Source of the DNA: Hyphomicrobiales bacterium
GTDB taxonomy: Bacteria > Pseudomonadota > Alphaproteobacteria > Rhizobiales > Rhizobiaceae
Assembly: GCA_900468535.1 (NCBI GenBank)
Contig: UBTY01000032.1
Coordinates: forward strand, 32,602 to 96,601
Direction of reading: 5' to 3'
Length of the DNA stretch: 64,000 nucleotides
Part shown: positions 40,322 to 49,633 of the stretch, one piece after another
Layout: the number at the start of each line of letters is the position of its first letter
Numbering within the stretch: the stretch's first letter is position 1
Made by a program: the position numbers and the translations under genes
Notes under the pieces: generated by a model
Databases searched by the model: none
The model's input: only the letters and a program-made list of their open reading frames with translations
Told to the model about the DNA's origin: nothing

Positions 40322-41233
40322 TCAGGTGCTTGGCGCTGGCTGCTTCGCGGCCCAATGGATGGATTTATCCAGTTCGGCGAATTTGGCCGCCTGCCAATAG
40401 AAATAATCCTCTATGAAAACTTGGGACAGCCACAGGCGGCCACGGACCTTTTCCCAGCCGAGCAATTGATCGGTTTCGGCCTTTTTGAACATCCGCTTGA
40501 GATTCGTCAGTGAAATTCCGAACTCGGTCGCGATCTCCGTCAGGCTTATACCATCGAGTGCGACGCGGTCGTGCTCACGCGCATCGTCGGGCAACCGGCT
40601 GATGAGATCATGCAGCACGAGCCCTCCGATATCCGACCACAGGAAATGGCCGATGCTGTCACGCGGGTGCTTCCACGCGGGATCACGAATCAGGGCAGTG
40701 GCCGCGTGCGGTTGCGCCAGTATGAAGAGGTGAGGCTCCGTCTGCGTAAGAGCCGCCCTGTTGCCACCGTCGAGTTGGTCCAAGCAGGCCATGTGCCCAA
40801 GGAACCAGGAGAACATGGCTTCCTCACTAGCATCGGTCGTCTCAAGGCGACGGACGCGTCGGTCTGGCGTTTCATCCGGCACATCGCGCAGGAAGCGATA
40901 GGCCACCAGTTCGGCCAGAAACGACGCGGCGGTATTCTTGCTCGCGACATCGAATTCGACGGCCGCCTGCATCATCCTGCTTGCAGTCAGACCCGAGAGC
41001 GGGTCGCTTCTGTCGCGACCTGCGTGCATGGCGAAAAGCGTCTGCGTCAGCAGCCACTTGCGGTGCGATGCTGCAAGCCTCGCGAGGCGGGGCGTTTTCC
41101 TGTGTATCTCAATCAGGTGGAGGGCTATTTTCCGCTCGATAGCGAGAAAGGAAGGGTGATGCAGTATTTCCCGACTATCGTGGAGCTTGCCGACGAGCTT
41201 GGGTCGAGAAGCGAGGGTATGAAATTCATCCAT
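40322..41233 (-). CDS. Unassigned protein with C-terminal helix-turn-helix
   Basis: A 303-residue protein that I cannot assign. The N-terminal two-thirds are helical (FLAIERKIALHLIEIHRK; MMQAAVEFDVASKNTAASF), and near residues 229-252 there is a helix-turn-helix, SLTEIATEFGISLTNLKRMF, which fits a DNA-binding unit. The C-terminal tail is aromatic (QVFIEDYFYWQAAKFAELD). Start ATG 41233 has only a weak ribosome site. It lies upstream of the TadE/TadG pair on the same strand, with 171 bases between, so it may regulate them; this is inference. Confidence 0.65.
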   Translation of the reverse strand: MDEFHTLASRPKLVGKLHDSREILHHPSFLAIERKIALHLIEIHRKTPRLARLAASHRKWLLTQTLFAMHAGRDRSDPLSGLTASRMMQAAVEFDVASKNTAASFLAELVAYRFLRDVPDETPDRRVRRLETTDASEEAMFSWFLGHMACLDQLDGGNRAALTQTEPHLFILAQPHAATALIRDPAWKHPRDSIGHFLWSDIGGLVLHDLISRLPDDAREHDRVALDGISLTEIATEFGISLTNLKRMFKKAETDQLLGWEKVRGRLWLSQVFIEDYFYWQAAKFAELDKSIHWAAKQPAPST

Positions 41234-41356
41234 TTTCTTTGTAACAATGTATCGACGACTAAATTTGGCTATTGGAATATTTTTAGTACAATTTCAATGC
41301 GATACACACCCATGCGGCAAGGATCGCAACAATATAGTTAAGTGGCTTCCGCCGGA

Positions 41357-41881
41357 TCAGCCTGTGATCTTCTGAGACAGCTGCGCGATCTCCTCGCGCA
41401 ATGCTGCGATCTCAGTCAGTACATGGCTATCAATCTTCTGATGAAGCGACAGTACTTCCAACTCGGCCTTGAGATTGACTTCATAGTCTTTAGCCGCTTC
41501 GAAGCGGTCACGTTCCGCCTGCCGGTTCTGTGACATCATGATGATCGGCGCCTGGATGGCGGCCAGCATCGACAGGACGAGATTGAGGAAGATGAAGGGG
41601 TAGGGGTCGAAGGCACGCGTCATGAGAACGACCGTGTTGACGACGCACCAGAAAACAAGGAACGCCAGGAAAGCCAGAATGAAGCTCCAGGATCCGCCGA
41701 TCCGCGCGATCGAGTCGGCCAGACGCTCGCCGGACGTGGATTCGGCCTTGAGCGCGGCGTTTATGTCGGTGGAGATGATCTTGCGCTCGTGCGCCTTGGC
41801 AAGCACGCGCTTCTCTATGTCTCCGAGCTCGTCGGGGCCCTTCCCGAAGTGGACGTGAACAAAATTGGGCAGGTTATACAT
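41357..41881 (-). CDS. DUF1003 membrane protein
   Basis: A 174-residue protein of the DUF1003 family. After an acidic/basic N-terminal part come two closely spaced transmembrane segments (about 67-88 FILAFLAFLVFWCVVNTVVL and 95-113 FIFLNLVLSMLAAIQAPIIM), then the family motif MSQNRQAERDRFEAAKDYEVN and a coiled-coil end with LREEIAQLSQKI. Function unknown. It stands alone between the HTH gene and the sulfatase-like gene. Confidence 0.9.
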   Translation of the reverse strand: MYNLPNFVHVHFGKGPDELGDIEKRVLAKAHERKIISTDINAALKAESTSGERLADSIARIGGSWSFILAFLAFLVFWCVVNTVVLMTRAFDPYPFIFLNLVLSMLAAIQAPIIMMSQNRQAERDRFEAAKDYEVNLKAELEVLSLHQKIDSHVLTEIAALREEIAQLSQKITG

Positions 41882-41958
41882 GGATCGACTCCCGATGCGT
41901 GCTTCGCTTTTCGGGGCGAGTATTCCGTTATGCCGCCAAATTGCAATCTACCATAAGG

Positions 41959-43887
41959 TCAGGTTCCAGAATTCTGAGCACCTGAAGTCTCGGGGAAGAA
42001 ACGGGCGCGCGACTGCGCCTTTCCGAACATGATGTCATGCTGCAGATAGCGGTAGTCGCGGACCAGGGGGTCAAGTTCGGCCGGCTTCAGCACCCAGTCC
42101 GGCGTCGGCGTGCCGTCGCGTGCGATCATCTGATAGCGGTCGACGATCGGATACTTCTTCTGCATCCGGCCAAGGAAACCAGTGTAGTAAGGGTGCTCGT
42201 AGCCGGCGAATTTCAACAGATGATAGGGCAACATCGACGGGCTGACCGTTCCGACATCGGTCTTTGTGCCCTTCCTGTTCGACCAGATGACCAGCGGCGT
42301 CTCGTGTTCCTTCTTCATCACGGGCACTGAAGCCTTGCGGGTGGCGACCTGGTCCGGCATGTAACCGGTCGTCATGTAGACGCTGCCCAGCGGCGGAAGA
42401 TGATCGCCCCACAGGATGATGATGGTTTCGCGATCGCGTTTTGAGGCCCAGTCGGTCAGCATCTTGAAGCTTTCGTCAGCTTCCTTGATGCCCTGCGTGT
42501 AGGTCGCAAGCGTTGCCCGTTCGGCGTCGCTGAGGTTGCCCTGGATGTCGATGCTGTTGTTTGCGTAACGGTTCGGCTCGTAGGGGCCATGACCCTGGAG
42601 GGTGACCGCGAAGAAGAAGAAGGGACGATCAAGCCCGTCGGCTTCCTGCATGATCTCCTTCATTAGCGAGTCGTCGGATGCAAAAATGCCGCGCTTCTCC
42701 ATCGCAGGCATCGTTTCCTCGCTTCTGAACTCCTCAAAGCCGAAATCCTTATAGACCTCGTTGCGGTTCCAGAACCAGCCACTGAATGGGTGCAGTGCGC
42801 GAGCGACATACCCTTCGCCGCGGAAGAACGTTGCGAGTGACGGTACGTCGGTGCGGATATACTGCTGATAGGGAATGCTGCCGTAGGGCAGGAAAGCATT
42901 CGAGAAGCCGGTCAGCGCCTCGAATTCGACATTGGCCGTCATTCCTCCGAACTCAGGCGAGAAGACATAGCCTGATTGTGCGGCGCGGATGTTGGGCATC
43001 GGATCGGCGGAAAGCGTGACCGAGTTCAGCCGTGTCGGATCCCAGAAGGACTCGCTCATCAGCATGATTACGTCAGGCTTTTCGCTGGGTCCGCGCATGT
43101 AGCCGTAATTGCGTGCGGGAATGGCGTCGAGCGCCTGGGAGCCGAACCCGCTCGGCGCTGCGACATCGGCCATCGGCACGTTGAAGATGAAGGCGAGGAT
43201 GAAGCCGTTGCTGCGATAGTTCTCTTTCTGGTCCCACATCATGGGCACGACCTGCAGGCGATCGCGGATCCACGAATACTGCGAGTAGTCCATGAGGGAG
43301 CCGAACGCGAAAATGACCGGCAGGCCGAGGCAGAGGCGGCGCACGCGTGCCTTATGCGACAACTTCGGCAAATGGCGCCAGCAGTAGCGCCAGGCCATAA
43401 CTAGGCCCGCAGCGAAGACAACAATGCCGATGACGAGTGCCACGGCGGTCAACGGCCGGTCCCTGACCATGACAGGCAGGAGTTCGACGATCTGGCGACC
43501 GAACAGCACGTCGGACGGATACAGCGGGTCGCTGAGATAGTGCTGCTTCTGATTGGAGACGAAAGCCGGAATTAGGACCAGCGGCAGGACCACTAGAACG
43601 GACAGGAAGCGGCGACCGAATGCTGCGTCGAGAGACAGCATAAGGACGGTCAGCATCACGACCGTTGTCATGCCGGGGCGTGCCGTCGATGTCAGAAAAT
43701 CACCGACGTCGGTAACGCTGCCGCGAGCAATCATCTCCACCGCGATCGTGGCGAGCAATGCGATCATCGTCGACAGGAGAATGCCGATTCCGGCGCGCAC
43801 CGCCGACGAGCGAATGTTGGCGTCGATCCCGGAATAGAACGACACGACGCGCACCGCCGCTCCGGATCTCATAACTTGCGCGATCAA
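41959..43887 (-). CDS. LTA-synthase-like sulfatase (phosphoglycerol transferase), OpgB/CgmB-type candidate
   Basis: A 642-residue membrane protein. Five or so N-terminal transmembrane segments (residues 30-200) are followed by a periplasmic alkaline-phosphatase-superfamily domain. The metal and nucleophile region reads MLMSESFWDPTRLN and GGMTANVEFEALTG, with the threonine as candidate nucleophile; HLPPLG and WGDH are further ligand sites. The family adds glycerol phosphate to polymers; in rhizobia, cyclic glucans are one known acceptor. TTG at 43887 with GGAG eight bases upstream is used as start; ATG at 43872 is the alternative. Confidence 0.82.
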   Translation of the reverse strand: MIAQVMRSGAAVRVVSFYSGIDANIRSSAVRAGIGILLSTMIALLATIAVEMIARGSVTDVGDFLTSTARPGMTTVVMLTVLMLSLDAAFGRRFLSVLVVLPLVLIPAFVSNQKQHYLSDPLYPSDVLFGRQIVELLPVMVRDRPLTAVALVIGIVVFAAGLVMAWRYCWRHLPKLSHKARVRRLCLGLPVIFAFGSLMDYSQYSWIRDRLQVVPMMWDQKENYRSNGFILAFIFNVPMADVAAPSGFGSQALDAIPARNYGYMRGPSEKPDVIMLMSESFWDPTRLNSVTLSADPMPNIRAAQSGYVFSPEFGGMTANVEFEALTGFSNAFLPYGSIPYQQYIRTDVPSLATFFRGEGYVARALHPFSGWFWNRNEVYKDFGFEEFRSEETMPAMEKRGIFASDDSLMKEIMQEADGLDRPFFFFAVTLQGHGPYEPNRYANNSIDIQGNLSDAERATLATYTQGIKEADESFKMLTDWASKRDRETIIILWGDHLPPLGSVYMTTGYMPDQVATRKASVPVMKKEHETPLVIWSNRKGTKTDVGTVSPSMLPYHLLKFAGYEHPYYTGFLGRMQKKYPIVDRYQMIARDGTPTPDWVLKPAELDPLVRDYRYLQHDIMFGKAQSRARFFPETSGAQNSGT

Positions 43888-44094
43888 CGCCTCAACTCCA
43901 ACGTCATAAAAACTTCATCGAACTGTCACATCCGCGTCATGAACGCTAGATGAACCGATTAAGTTTCCTGGGATTGCTCAGCTTTTTATCGTTTTGGGCC
44001 AAGGGCGTAGGGCGATGACGGCGGAATGCCGTGCTTGCGCCGGGCAATCGCCTATCGTAGTTGATGATCCCCACCCGGCAGCGAGGAGTACGAC

Positions 44095-44928
44095 GTGCGG
44101 AGTTCGGTTGAGATTTACAATGTACGAACGGCCGAGACACGGGTCGTTTGGCAGACGGAGCAACTCGTCGAGGCGCCGAATTTCGCGCCGGACGGACGCT
44201 ATCTGCTGCTGAACGGCAACGGACGACTGTACAAGCTTTCGCTCGACGGATCCGGCCGTGTTGAGGAGGTCGATACGGGCTTTGCCGTCACCTGCAACAA
44301 CGACCACGGCATTTCCCCCGACGGATCGCAGATCGTCATCTCCGACAAGACCGAGTTCGGCAAGTCGACGATCTATGTTCTGCCTATCGAGGGTGGAACA
44401 CCACAATTGGTGACACCGAAGCAACCCTCCTATTGGCACGGATGGTCGCCCGACGGGAAAGAGCTTGCCTACTGCGGCATCCGGGACGACCTTTTCGATA
44501 TCTATACGATCCCGGTTATCGGCGGCGAAGAGCGACGGTTGACCCATGGCGAAGGCCGCAACGACGGGCCGGACTATTCTCATGACGGCCAATGGATCTA
44601 TTTCAATTCGAGCCGCACCGGGCTGATGCAGATCTGGCGTATTCATCCTGACGGTAGCGGTCTCGAACAAGTCACGCATGACAATTACGGCAACTGGTTT
44701 GCGCATCCGGCGCCCACCAACGACAAGGTCCTGATCCTCTCGTACGACCCCGATGTCTTCGATCATCCCCGCGATCTCAACGTTCGCTTGCGGATGATGG
44801 ATATGGATGGCGGCAACCTCACGACGCTGTTCGAGCTCTTTGGAGGGCAGGGGACTATCAATGTTCCGAACTGGTCACCTGATGGTGACGAGTTTGCCTT
44901 CGTGCGTTACTTCCCGGCATCGGACTGA
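44095..44928 (+). CDS. TolB-like beta-propeller protein, cytosolic
   Basis: A 277-residue protein made of WD40/PD40-type repeats, seen in APDGRYLLLNGNGRLY, SPDGSQIVISDKTEFGKSTI, SPDGKELAYCGIRDD, SHDGQWIYFNSSRTG and SPDGDEFAFVRYFP. There is no signal peptide, so unlike TolB it should stay in the cytosol. The GTG at 44095 is used because GAGGAG lies eight bases upstream. No partner is near; the cobalamin riboswitch follows after 30-40 bases. Function unknown. Confidence 0.82.
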   Translation: MRSSVEIYNVRTAETRVVWQTEQLVEAPNFAPDGRYLLLNGNGRLYKLSLDGSGRVEEVDTGFAVTCNNDHGISPDGSQIVISDKTEFGKSTIYVLPIEGGTPQLVTPKQPSYWHGWSPDGKELAYCGIRDDLFDIYTIPVIGGEERRLTHGEGRNDGPDYSHDGQWIYFNSSRTGLMQIWRIHPDGSGLEQVTHDNYGNWFAHPAPTNDKVLILSYDPDVFDHPRDLNVRLRMMDMDGGNLTTLFELFGGQGTINVPNWSPDGDEFAFVRYFPASD

Positions 44929-44964
44929 CCGCTTGCGCCAATCGGCGGTTCCCGGCATAGAGGC

Positions 44965-45125
44965 TGCGTCAGGTGCCCGCGACAAGGCGGGAGAATCGGG
45001 AATCCGGTGAAAGACCGGAACGTGCCCAACGCTGTAAGGCTGACGTTTGCCGCATGATGCCACTGGTTCAACGGACCGGGAAGGCGCGGCAGGCGGACGA
45101 CGCCAAGTCAGAAGACCGGCCCGAC
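44965..45125 (+). promoter_or_regulatory. Cobalamin (B12) riboswitch upstream of bluB
   Basis: The leader contains the B12-box elements: GGTGCCCG, GGGAATCCGGTG, ACGCTGTAAG, GATGCCACTG, CCGGGAAGGC and GTCAGAAGACCGGC. These fit the AdoCbl riboswitch. It is followed by an inverted repeat (GCCCCGC/GCGGGC near 45137-45155) that could hide the ribosome site or stop transcription. It should switch bluB off when B12 is plentiful. Confidence 0.9.
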
Positions 45126-45179
45126 AATCATAGACTGCCCCGCGTGGACGGCGGGCGGTGGTATTGTTGGGGATTAACG

Positions 45180-45923
45180 ATGCGACCAAACACGTTGGAG
45201 CCGCTCGCGAGAGCAGGCGCTTTTGCGCCGGATGAACAAGAAAGCGTCTATAAGGCGATCAAGACCAGGCGGGATGTCCGATCAGAGTTTTTGCCTGAAG
45301 CGGTTCCTGATGACGTTATCAGGCGTCTGCTGGACGCTGCTCATCACGCGCCATCCGTCGGCTTCATGCAGCCGTGGAACTTTATCGTCGTGAAAGATGG
45401 CGCCGTGAAAGCCGCGGTTTGGGAAGCCTTCAACCGGGCAAATCTTGAAGCTGCGCAAATGTTCAGCGGCGAACGGCAGGCGACTTACCGCTCTCTCAAA
45501 CTGGAGGGCATCCGAACCGCGCCTCTCGGCCTCTGCGTTACCTGCGACCCGCACCGCTGCGGCGACGTCGTGCTTGGGCGGACTCATAACCCTCGCATGG
45601 ACTCCTACTCGACCGTTTGCGCGATCCAGAACCTCTGGCTCGCCGCCCGTGCCGAAGGGGTCGGTGTCGGTTGGGTGAGTATTTTTCGAGAGGAGGAGCT
45701 GAAGCGCATTCTGGGAGTGCCGGAGCGGGTCGAGATCGTCGCCTGGCTGTGTATCGGTTATGTCGACCGGCTATATTCCGAGCCCGAGCTTGCCGTAAAA
45801 GGATGGCGCCAGCGACTGCCGCTGGAGGAGCTGGTGTTCTCCGATCACTGGGGCGAAAAGGCACCGGAATTCGCCTCGTCTATTGCTGCTGAGGCTGGGG
45901 ACCCTGCACGGCCGGGTTCTTGA
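45180..45923 (+). CDS. bluB: 5,6-dimethylbenzimidazole synthase
   Basis: BluB cleaves reduced FMN with oxygen to give dimethylbenzimidazole, the lower ligand of vitamin B12. The 247-residue nitroreductase-like protein has AIKTRRDVRSEFLPEAVP, HHAPSVGFMQPWNFIVV, GLCVTCDPHRCGDVVLGRT and VGWVSIF, all typical. ATG at 45180 follows GGGGA. It is directly behind the cobalamin riboswitch. Its 3' end overlaps the convergent DUF2865 gene by 44 bases. Confidence 0.96.
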   Translation: MRPNTLEPLARAGAFAPDEQESVYKAIKTRRDVRSEFLPEAVPDDVIRRLLDAAHHAPSVGFMQPWNFIVVKDGAVKAAVWEAFNRANLEAAQMFSGERQATYRSLKLEGIRTAPLGLCVTCDPHRCGDVVLGRTHNPRMDSYSTVCAIQNLWLAARAEGVGVGWVSIFREEELKRILGVPERVEIVAWLCIGYVDRLYSEPELAVKGWRQRLPLEELVFSDHWGEKAPEFASSIAAEAGDPARPGS

Positions 45924-47001
45924 GGTCAATGGTTCCCTGATCTCCGGCCAGGAACTGCGGACCGACCTGCCGGACCTTATTGCCCTGCGGATCGTAGGGC
46001 CGGTCCGATACCTGCGGCTGTGGTGCCGCTGCCGGTGACGCGGTTGTACTGGCAGCCGGCGTCTTGGTTTCGATCGTCGTGATCGATCCCTTCTGCGGAG
46101 GCTCCGTGGTCGCCGATTGGCTTTTGCGCATTCGCTCGTAATAGCCGTTCAGGTCGCACGTGCACGACGTCTTCTCGCCCGGCTTGCGGTTCTTGTAGGC
46201 AAAGGCGTTCGGCATGGCGCTATAGGGCGCTCCGGTTCGCGCGGATATCATGTTCGACGTCTCGGTGTTCGAGACGTCATGATAGAAGAGTTCGGTTTCG
46301 ATCCCCGGGCACATCTTCGAACATGTCTCCGCGTCGCGTGCGAAATCGAAGGACGTGGCGTTCGGAGTGATCGGGAAGAAACCTCCGTCACAGGTGCGGA
46401 CGCAAACCGTGTTCACATGAGACTGTGTGCCCGACAGATAGGGGCGCTGCGTCTGGTTGAAGCCTGGTGGAATGAACGTGTCGTTTCGGCCAGTCTGGTC
46501 CTCGACCCCAGGCTGCCGATCGTCGTTGCGGCCCCAATCGGAAAAATCGGCGTCGTTGCAGCCGTTGTCCTCCAGCGCGGAGAGCAGTTCGTTGCGCGTA
46601 CGGGTATCGTCGCTTCGTGCCCGCGCGCCGTCTCGCTGGTCCTGGAGATAGCGGATGTTGTCGACCATGCGCGCTTCTGCCTTCTCCAGCTCGCCGCAAT
46701 AGTCGGCGTTCTCCCCACCGACCACAACCATGCTGCCGGCGCTGCAGCCGTTTCGGCGCAGGTCCGTGCGCAGTTTGCGAAGTTCCAGGTTCTGTTCGGC
46801 GAGGGCGCTGGCGTATTTGCGAACTTCGGGTGTGTTGCCGATCACCTCGGGCAAATCGGCAAGACGCGCCCGCAAGTCACCGCAGATTGGTGCGACTTGC
46901 GCATAGGCGGGGCTGGAAAGAGCAATCAGAAGCGCAAAAGACAGGTTCCGGCGTTTCAAGGCATCGTCCCGCGGATAAACGACAAACGTGAGAGGCGGCA
47001 T
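45880..47001 (-). CDS. Secreted DUF2865 protein, cysteine-rich
   Basis: A 373-residue exported protein with a DUF2865 domain. An N-terminal hydrophobic segment (LSFALLIALSSPAYAQ, near residues 20-35) acts as signal peptide; an internal start at TTG 46959 would give a more usual one. The body has repeated cysteines (CVRTCDGGFFPI; CSKMCPGIETELFYH; SCTCDLNGYY), a likely peptidoglycan- or envelope-linked fold, and a proline/glutamine-rich tail. AAGGAG lies eight bases before ATG 47001. Function unknown. Confidence 0.82.
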   Translation of the reverse strand: MPPLTFVVYPRDDALKRRNLSFALLIALSSPAYAQVAPICGDLRARLADLPEVIGNTPEVRKYASALAEQNLELRKLRTDLRRNGCSAGSMVVVGGENADYCGELEKAEARMVDNIRYLQDQRDGARARSDDTRTRNELLSALEDNGCNDADFSDWGRNDDRQPGVEDQTGRNDTFIPPGFNQTQRPYLSGTQSHVNTVCVRTCDGGFFPITPNATSFDFARDAETCSKMCPGIETELFYHDVSNTETSNMISARTGAPYSAMPNAFAYKNRKPGEKTSCTCDLNGYYERMRKSQSATTEPPQKGSITTIETKTPAASTTASPAAAPQPQVSDRPYDPQGNKVRQVGPQFLAGDQGTIDLKNPAVQGPQPQQQ

Positions 47002-47080
47002 CACCGCCTCTCCTTCCTAGCCTGTTTGTCTTAACAAGCTGCCGCCTGAAGCCTAACGCATTTTCCCGATTTGTGCCAAC

Positions 47081-49393
47081 TCACGCCGGCTGGGAAGCCT
47101 CGACCACCGCGAGCGCCGCCATGTTCACGACGCCGCGCGAGGTGACCGACGGTGCCAGAATGTGCGCGGGCATGGCCGCTCCGAGAAGGATTGGGCCTAC
47201 GTGCAGGCCGTCGATCATCGACTTGACCACGCCAAGCGTGATGTTGGCCGCATCAAGGTTCGGGAAGACGAGCAGGTTGGCTTCGTCGTGCAATGTCGTG
47301 TCCGGCATGACGCGCTTGCGCAAAGCCTCGCTGATCGCGCTTTCACCATGCATCTCGCCGTCTACTTCGAGCTCTGGCGCGCTTTCACGCACCAGCTTGA
47401 GTGCGGCGCGCATCTTCGTGGCGCTCTCGGATTCACGCGATCCGAAATTCGAGTGCGATACGAGGGCGGCGCGCGGCGTGATGCCGAAGCGCTTGATTTC
47501 TTCAGCGGCGAGAACCGCTGATTCCGCGACCTCTTCGGCCGTCGGATTGAACGTCACATAGGTGTCGGTGAAGAACGTTGCGCCGCGCTGTGAAATCAGG
47601 AGGCTGAGTGCGGAGAAGTCGCGGACGTTCTCGCGCTTGCCGATGATCTGGCGAACATCGCGCAGGTGCTTCTCGTAACGTCCTTCAAGACCACAGATGA
47701 GGGCGTCTGCTTCGCCACGCTTCAGAGCTAGTGCACCGATAACGGTCGTGTTCGTACGAACGATCGTACGTGCCGCTTCGGGGATGACACCGCGGCGGCC
47801 GACGAGCGAGAAATAGAGGTCAACATACTCGCGGAACCGTGGATCGTCTTCGGGGTTGATGACGTCGAAATCAGCCAGCGGGCGAATGCGAAGGCCGTAG
47901 CGCTGCAAGCGGGTCTCGATGACTTGCGGGCGGCCGATCAGGATCGGTTCCGCGATGCCTTCTTCCAGCAAAACCTGGGCGGCACGCAGCACGCGCTCGT
48001 CTTCACCTTCCGAGAAGATCACGCGCTTCTTTTCAGCATTCTTCGCAGCGGCAAAGATCGGCTTCATGACGAAACCGGAGCGGAAGACGAAGCGGTTCAG
48101 CTGGTCGAGATAGGCGTCGAAGTCTGCGATCGGACGCAGCGCAACACCGGTTTCGGCGGCGGCCTTCGCAACGGCCGGCGCAATACGCAGGATGAGGCGT
48201 GGGTCGAAGGGTGAGGGGATCAGGTAATTCGGCCCGAAGATCGGCGTCTCGCCCGAGTAGGCGCGGGCGGCTACGTCGGAAGGCTCTTCACGCGCAAGTG
48301 CTGCGATGGCGCGGACCGCCGCCATCTTCATTTCTTCGTTGATCGTGACGGCACCGCAGTCCAGCGCGCCACGGAAGATGTAGGGGAAGCACAGAACATT
48401 GTTGACCTGGTTCGGGAAATCCGAACGGCCGGTGCAGATCATGGCGTCCGGGCGTGCCGCACGGGCCAGATCGGGCATGATCTCGGGCGTCGGGTTCGCG
48501 AGTGCCATGATGAGCGGCTTTTCAGCCATCTGTGCCAGGAGTTCCGGCTTCAACACGCCTGCGGCCGAGAGGCCGAGGAACACATCCGCGCCGCCGATGT
48601 TTTCGGCCAGCGTGCGCGTGTCGCTCTTCTGCGCATAGACGCTCTTCCACTCGTCCATGAGTTCCAAGCGACCTTCGTAGACGAGGCCTTCAATGTCGTG
48701 AACCCAGATGTTCTCGCGTTTCGCGCCAAGAGCTACGAGCAGATTGAGGCAGGCAAGGGCTGCCGCGCCGGCGCCCGAAGCGACAATCTTGACCTCGTCG
48801 ATCTTCTTGCCGGCCAGTTCGAGGCCGTTCAGAATAGCGGCGGCGACGATGATTGCCGTGCCATGCTGGTCGTCGTGGAAGACCGGGATCTTCATCTTCT
48901 CACGCAGCTGGCGCTCGATTTCGAAGCACTCGGGCGCCTTGATGTCCTCGAGATTGATGCCGCCGAAGGTCGGCTCCAGGGAGGCAACGGTCGATACCAT
49001 CTGGTCGACGCTTGCTGCTTCAACCTCGATATCGAAGACGTCGATATTCGCGAACTTCTTGAAGAGGACCGCCTTGCCTTCCATCACAGGCTTCGAGGCG
49101 AGCGGGCCGATATTGCCGAGACCGAGAACAGCCGTGCCGTTCGAAATCACGGCTACGAGGTTGGCGCGCGATGTGTAATCGGCAGCAGTCTCCGGATTGT
49201 CGCGGATGGCGAGACAGGGCGCTGCAACGCCCGGAGAGTAAGCTAGTGCAAGATCTCTCTGATTGCCGAGTGGCTTGGTGGCCTGGATCTCCAGCTTGCC
49301 CGGACGGGGATAGCGGTGGAAGAAAAGCGCCTGCTCATCGAGGCTCCCGCCTGCCACGTTCTTTTCCGTCTTGGGTTTGTCGTGATGATCCAT
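47081..49393 (-). CDS. maeB: NAD(P)-dependent malic enzyme with C-terminal phosphotransacetylase-like domain
   Basis: Oxidatively decarboxylates malate to pyruvate. The 770-residue protein has the malic enzyme half (about 20-430; AYSPGVAAPCLAIRDNP, DDQHGTAIIVAAAILN, GAGAAALACLNL) and a C-terminal phosphate acetyltransferase-like half (about 450-770), the latter thought to be regulatory. Length matches the two rhizobial enzymes of this type; the sequence does not settle NAD or NADP. Start 49393 (or 49396) has GGAGG just upstream; ATG 49414 lacks one. Confidence 0.93.
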   Translation of the reverse strand: MDHHDKPKTEKNVAGGSLDEQALFFHRYPRPGKLEIQATKPLGNQRDLALAYSPGVAAPCLAIRDNPETAADYTSRANLVAVISNGTAVLGLGNIGPLASKPVMEGKAVLFKKFANIDVFDIEVEAASVDQMVSTVASLEPTFGGINLEDIKAPECFEIERQLREKMKIPVFHDDQHGTAIIVAAAILNGLELAGKKIDEVKIVASGAGAAALACLNLLVALGAKRENIWVHDIEGLVYEGRLELMDEWKSVYAQKSDTRTLAENIGGADVFLGLSAAGVLKPELLAQMAEKPLIMALANPTPEIMPDLARAARPDAMICTGRSDFPNQVNNVLCFPYIFRGALDCGAVTINEEMKMAAVRAIAALAREEPSDVAARAYSGETPIFGPNYLIPSPFDPRLILRIAPAVAKAAAETGVALRPIADFDAYLDQLNRFVFRSGFVMKPIFAAAKNAEKKRVIFSEGEDERVLRAAQVLLEEGIAEPILIGRPQVIETRLQRYGLRIRPLADFDVINPEDDPRFREYVDLYFSLVGRRGVIPEAARTIVRTNTTVIGALALKRGEADALICGLEGRYEKHLRDVRQIIGKRENVRDFSALSLLISQRGATFFTDTYVTFNPTAEEVAESAVLAAEEIKRFGITPRAALVSHSNFGSRESESATKMRAALKLVRESAPELEVDGEMHGESAISEALRKRVMPDTTLHDEANLLVFPNLDAANITLGVVKSMIDGLHVGPILLGAAMPAHILAPSVTSRGVVNMAALAVVEASQPA

Positions 49394-49633
49394 CATCGCC
49401 TCCGGCTGCCGCATGCTGTCTTTTGGAGTGCCTTCAATACATCAATCGAACTGCCGTAACAGTCAGAATTTCAGAGGCAATGGCGAAAAGCTCACAATTG
49501 TGAGGCGTAGCGCGGGAGCTGACGCTCGCAGCGGTGGGAAGACTGCCGCTATGTCATCTTCCTGAAACACGAGTCTGGTTTTCAGGGGGCAGATGAAGCA
49601 TGGGGCACAGGTAGAATGCCTGTGAAGGAAAAT

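Noticed and set aside
43978..44766. Minus-strand reading frame of 262 codons opposite the TolB-like gene
   Set aside because: The plus-strand frame has repeated SPDG blades and a good ribosome site; the minus frame has neither family nor start signal.
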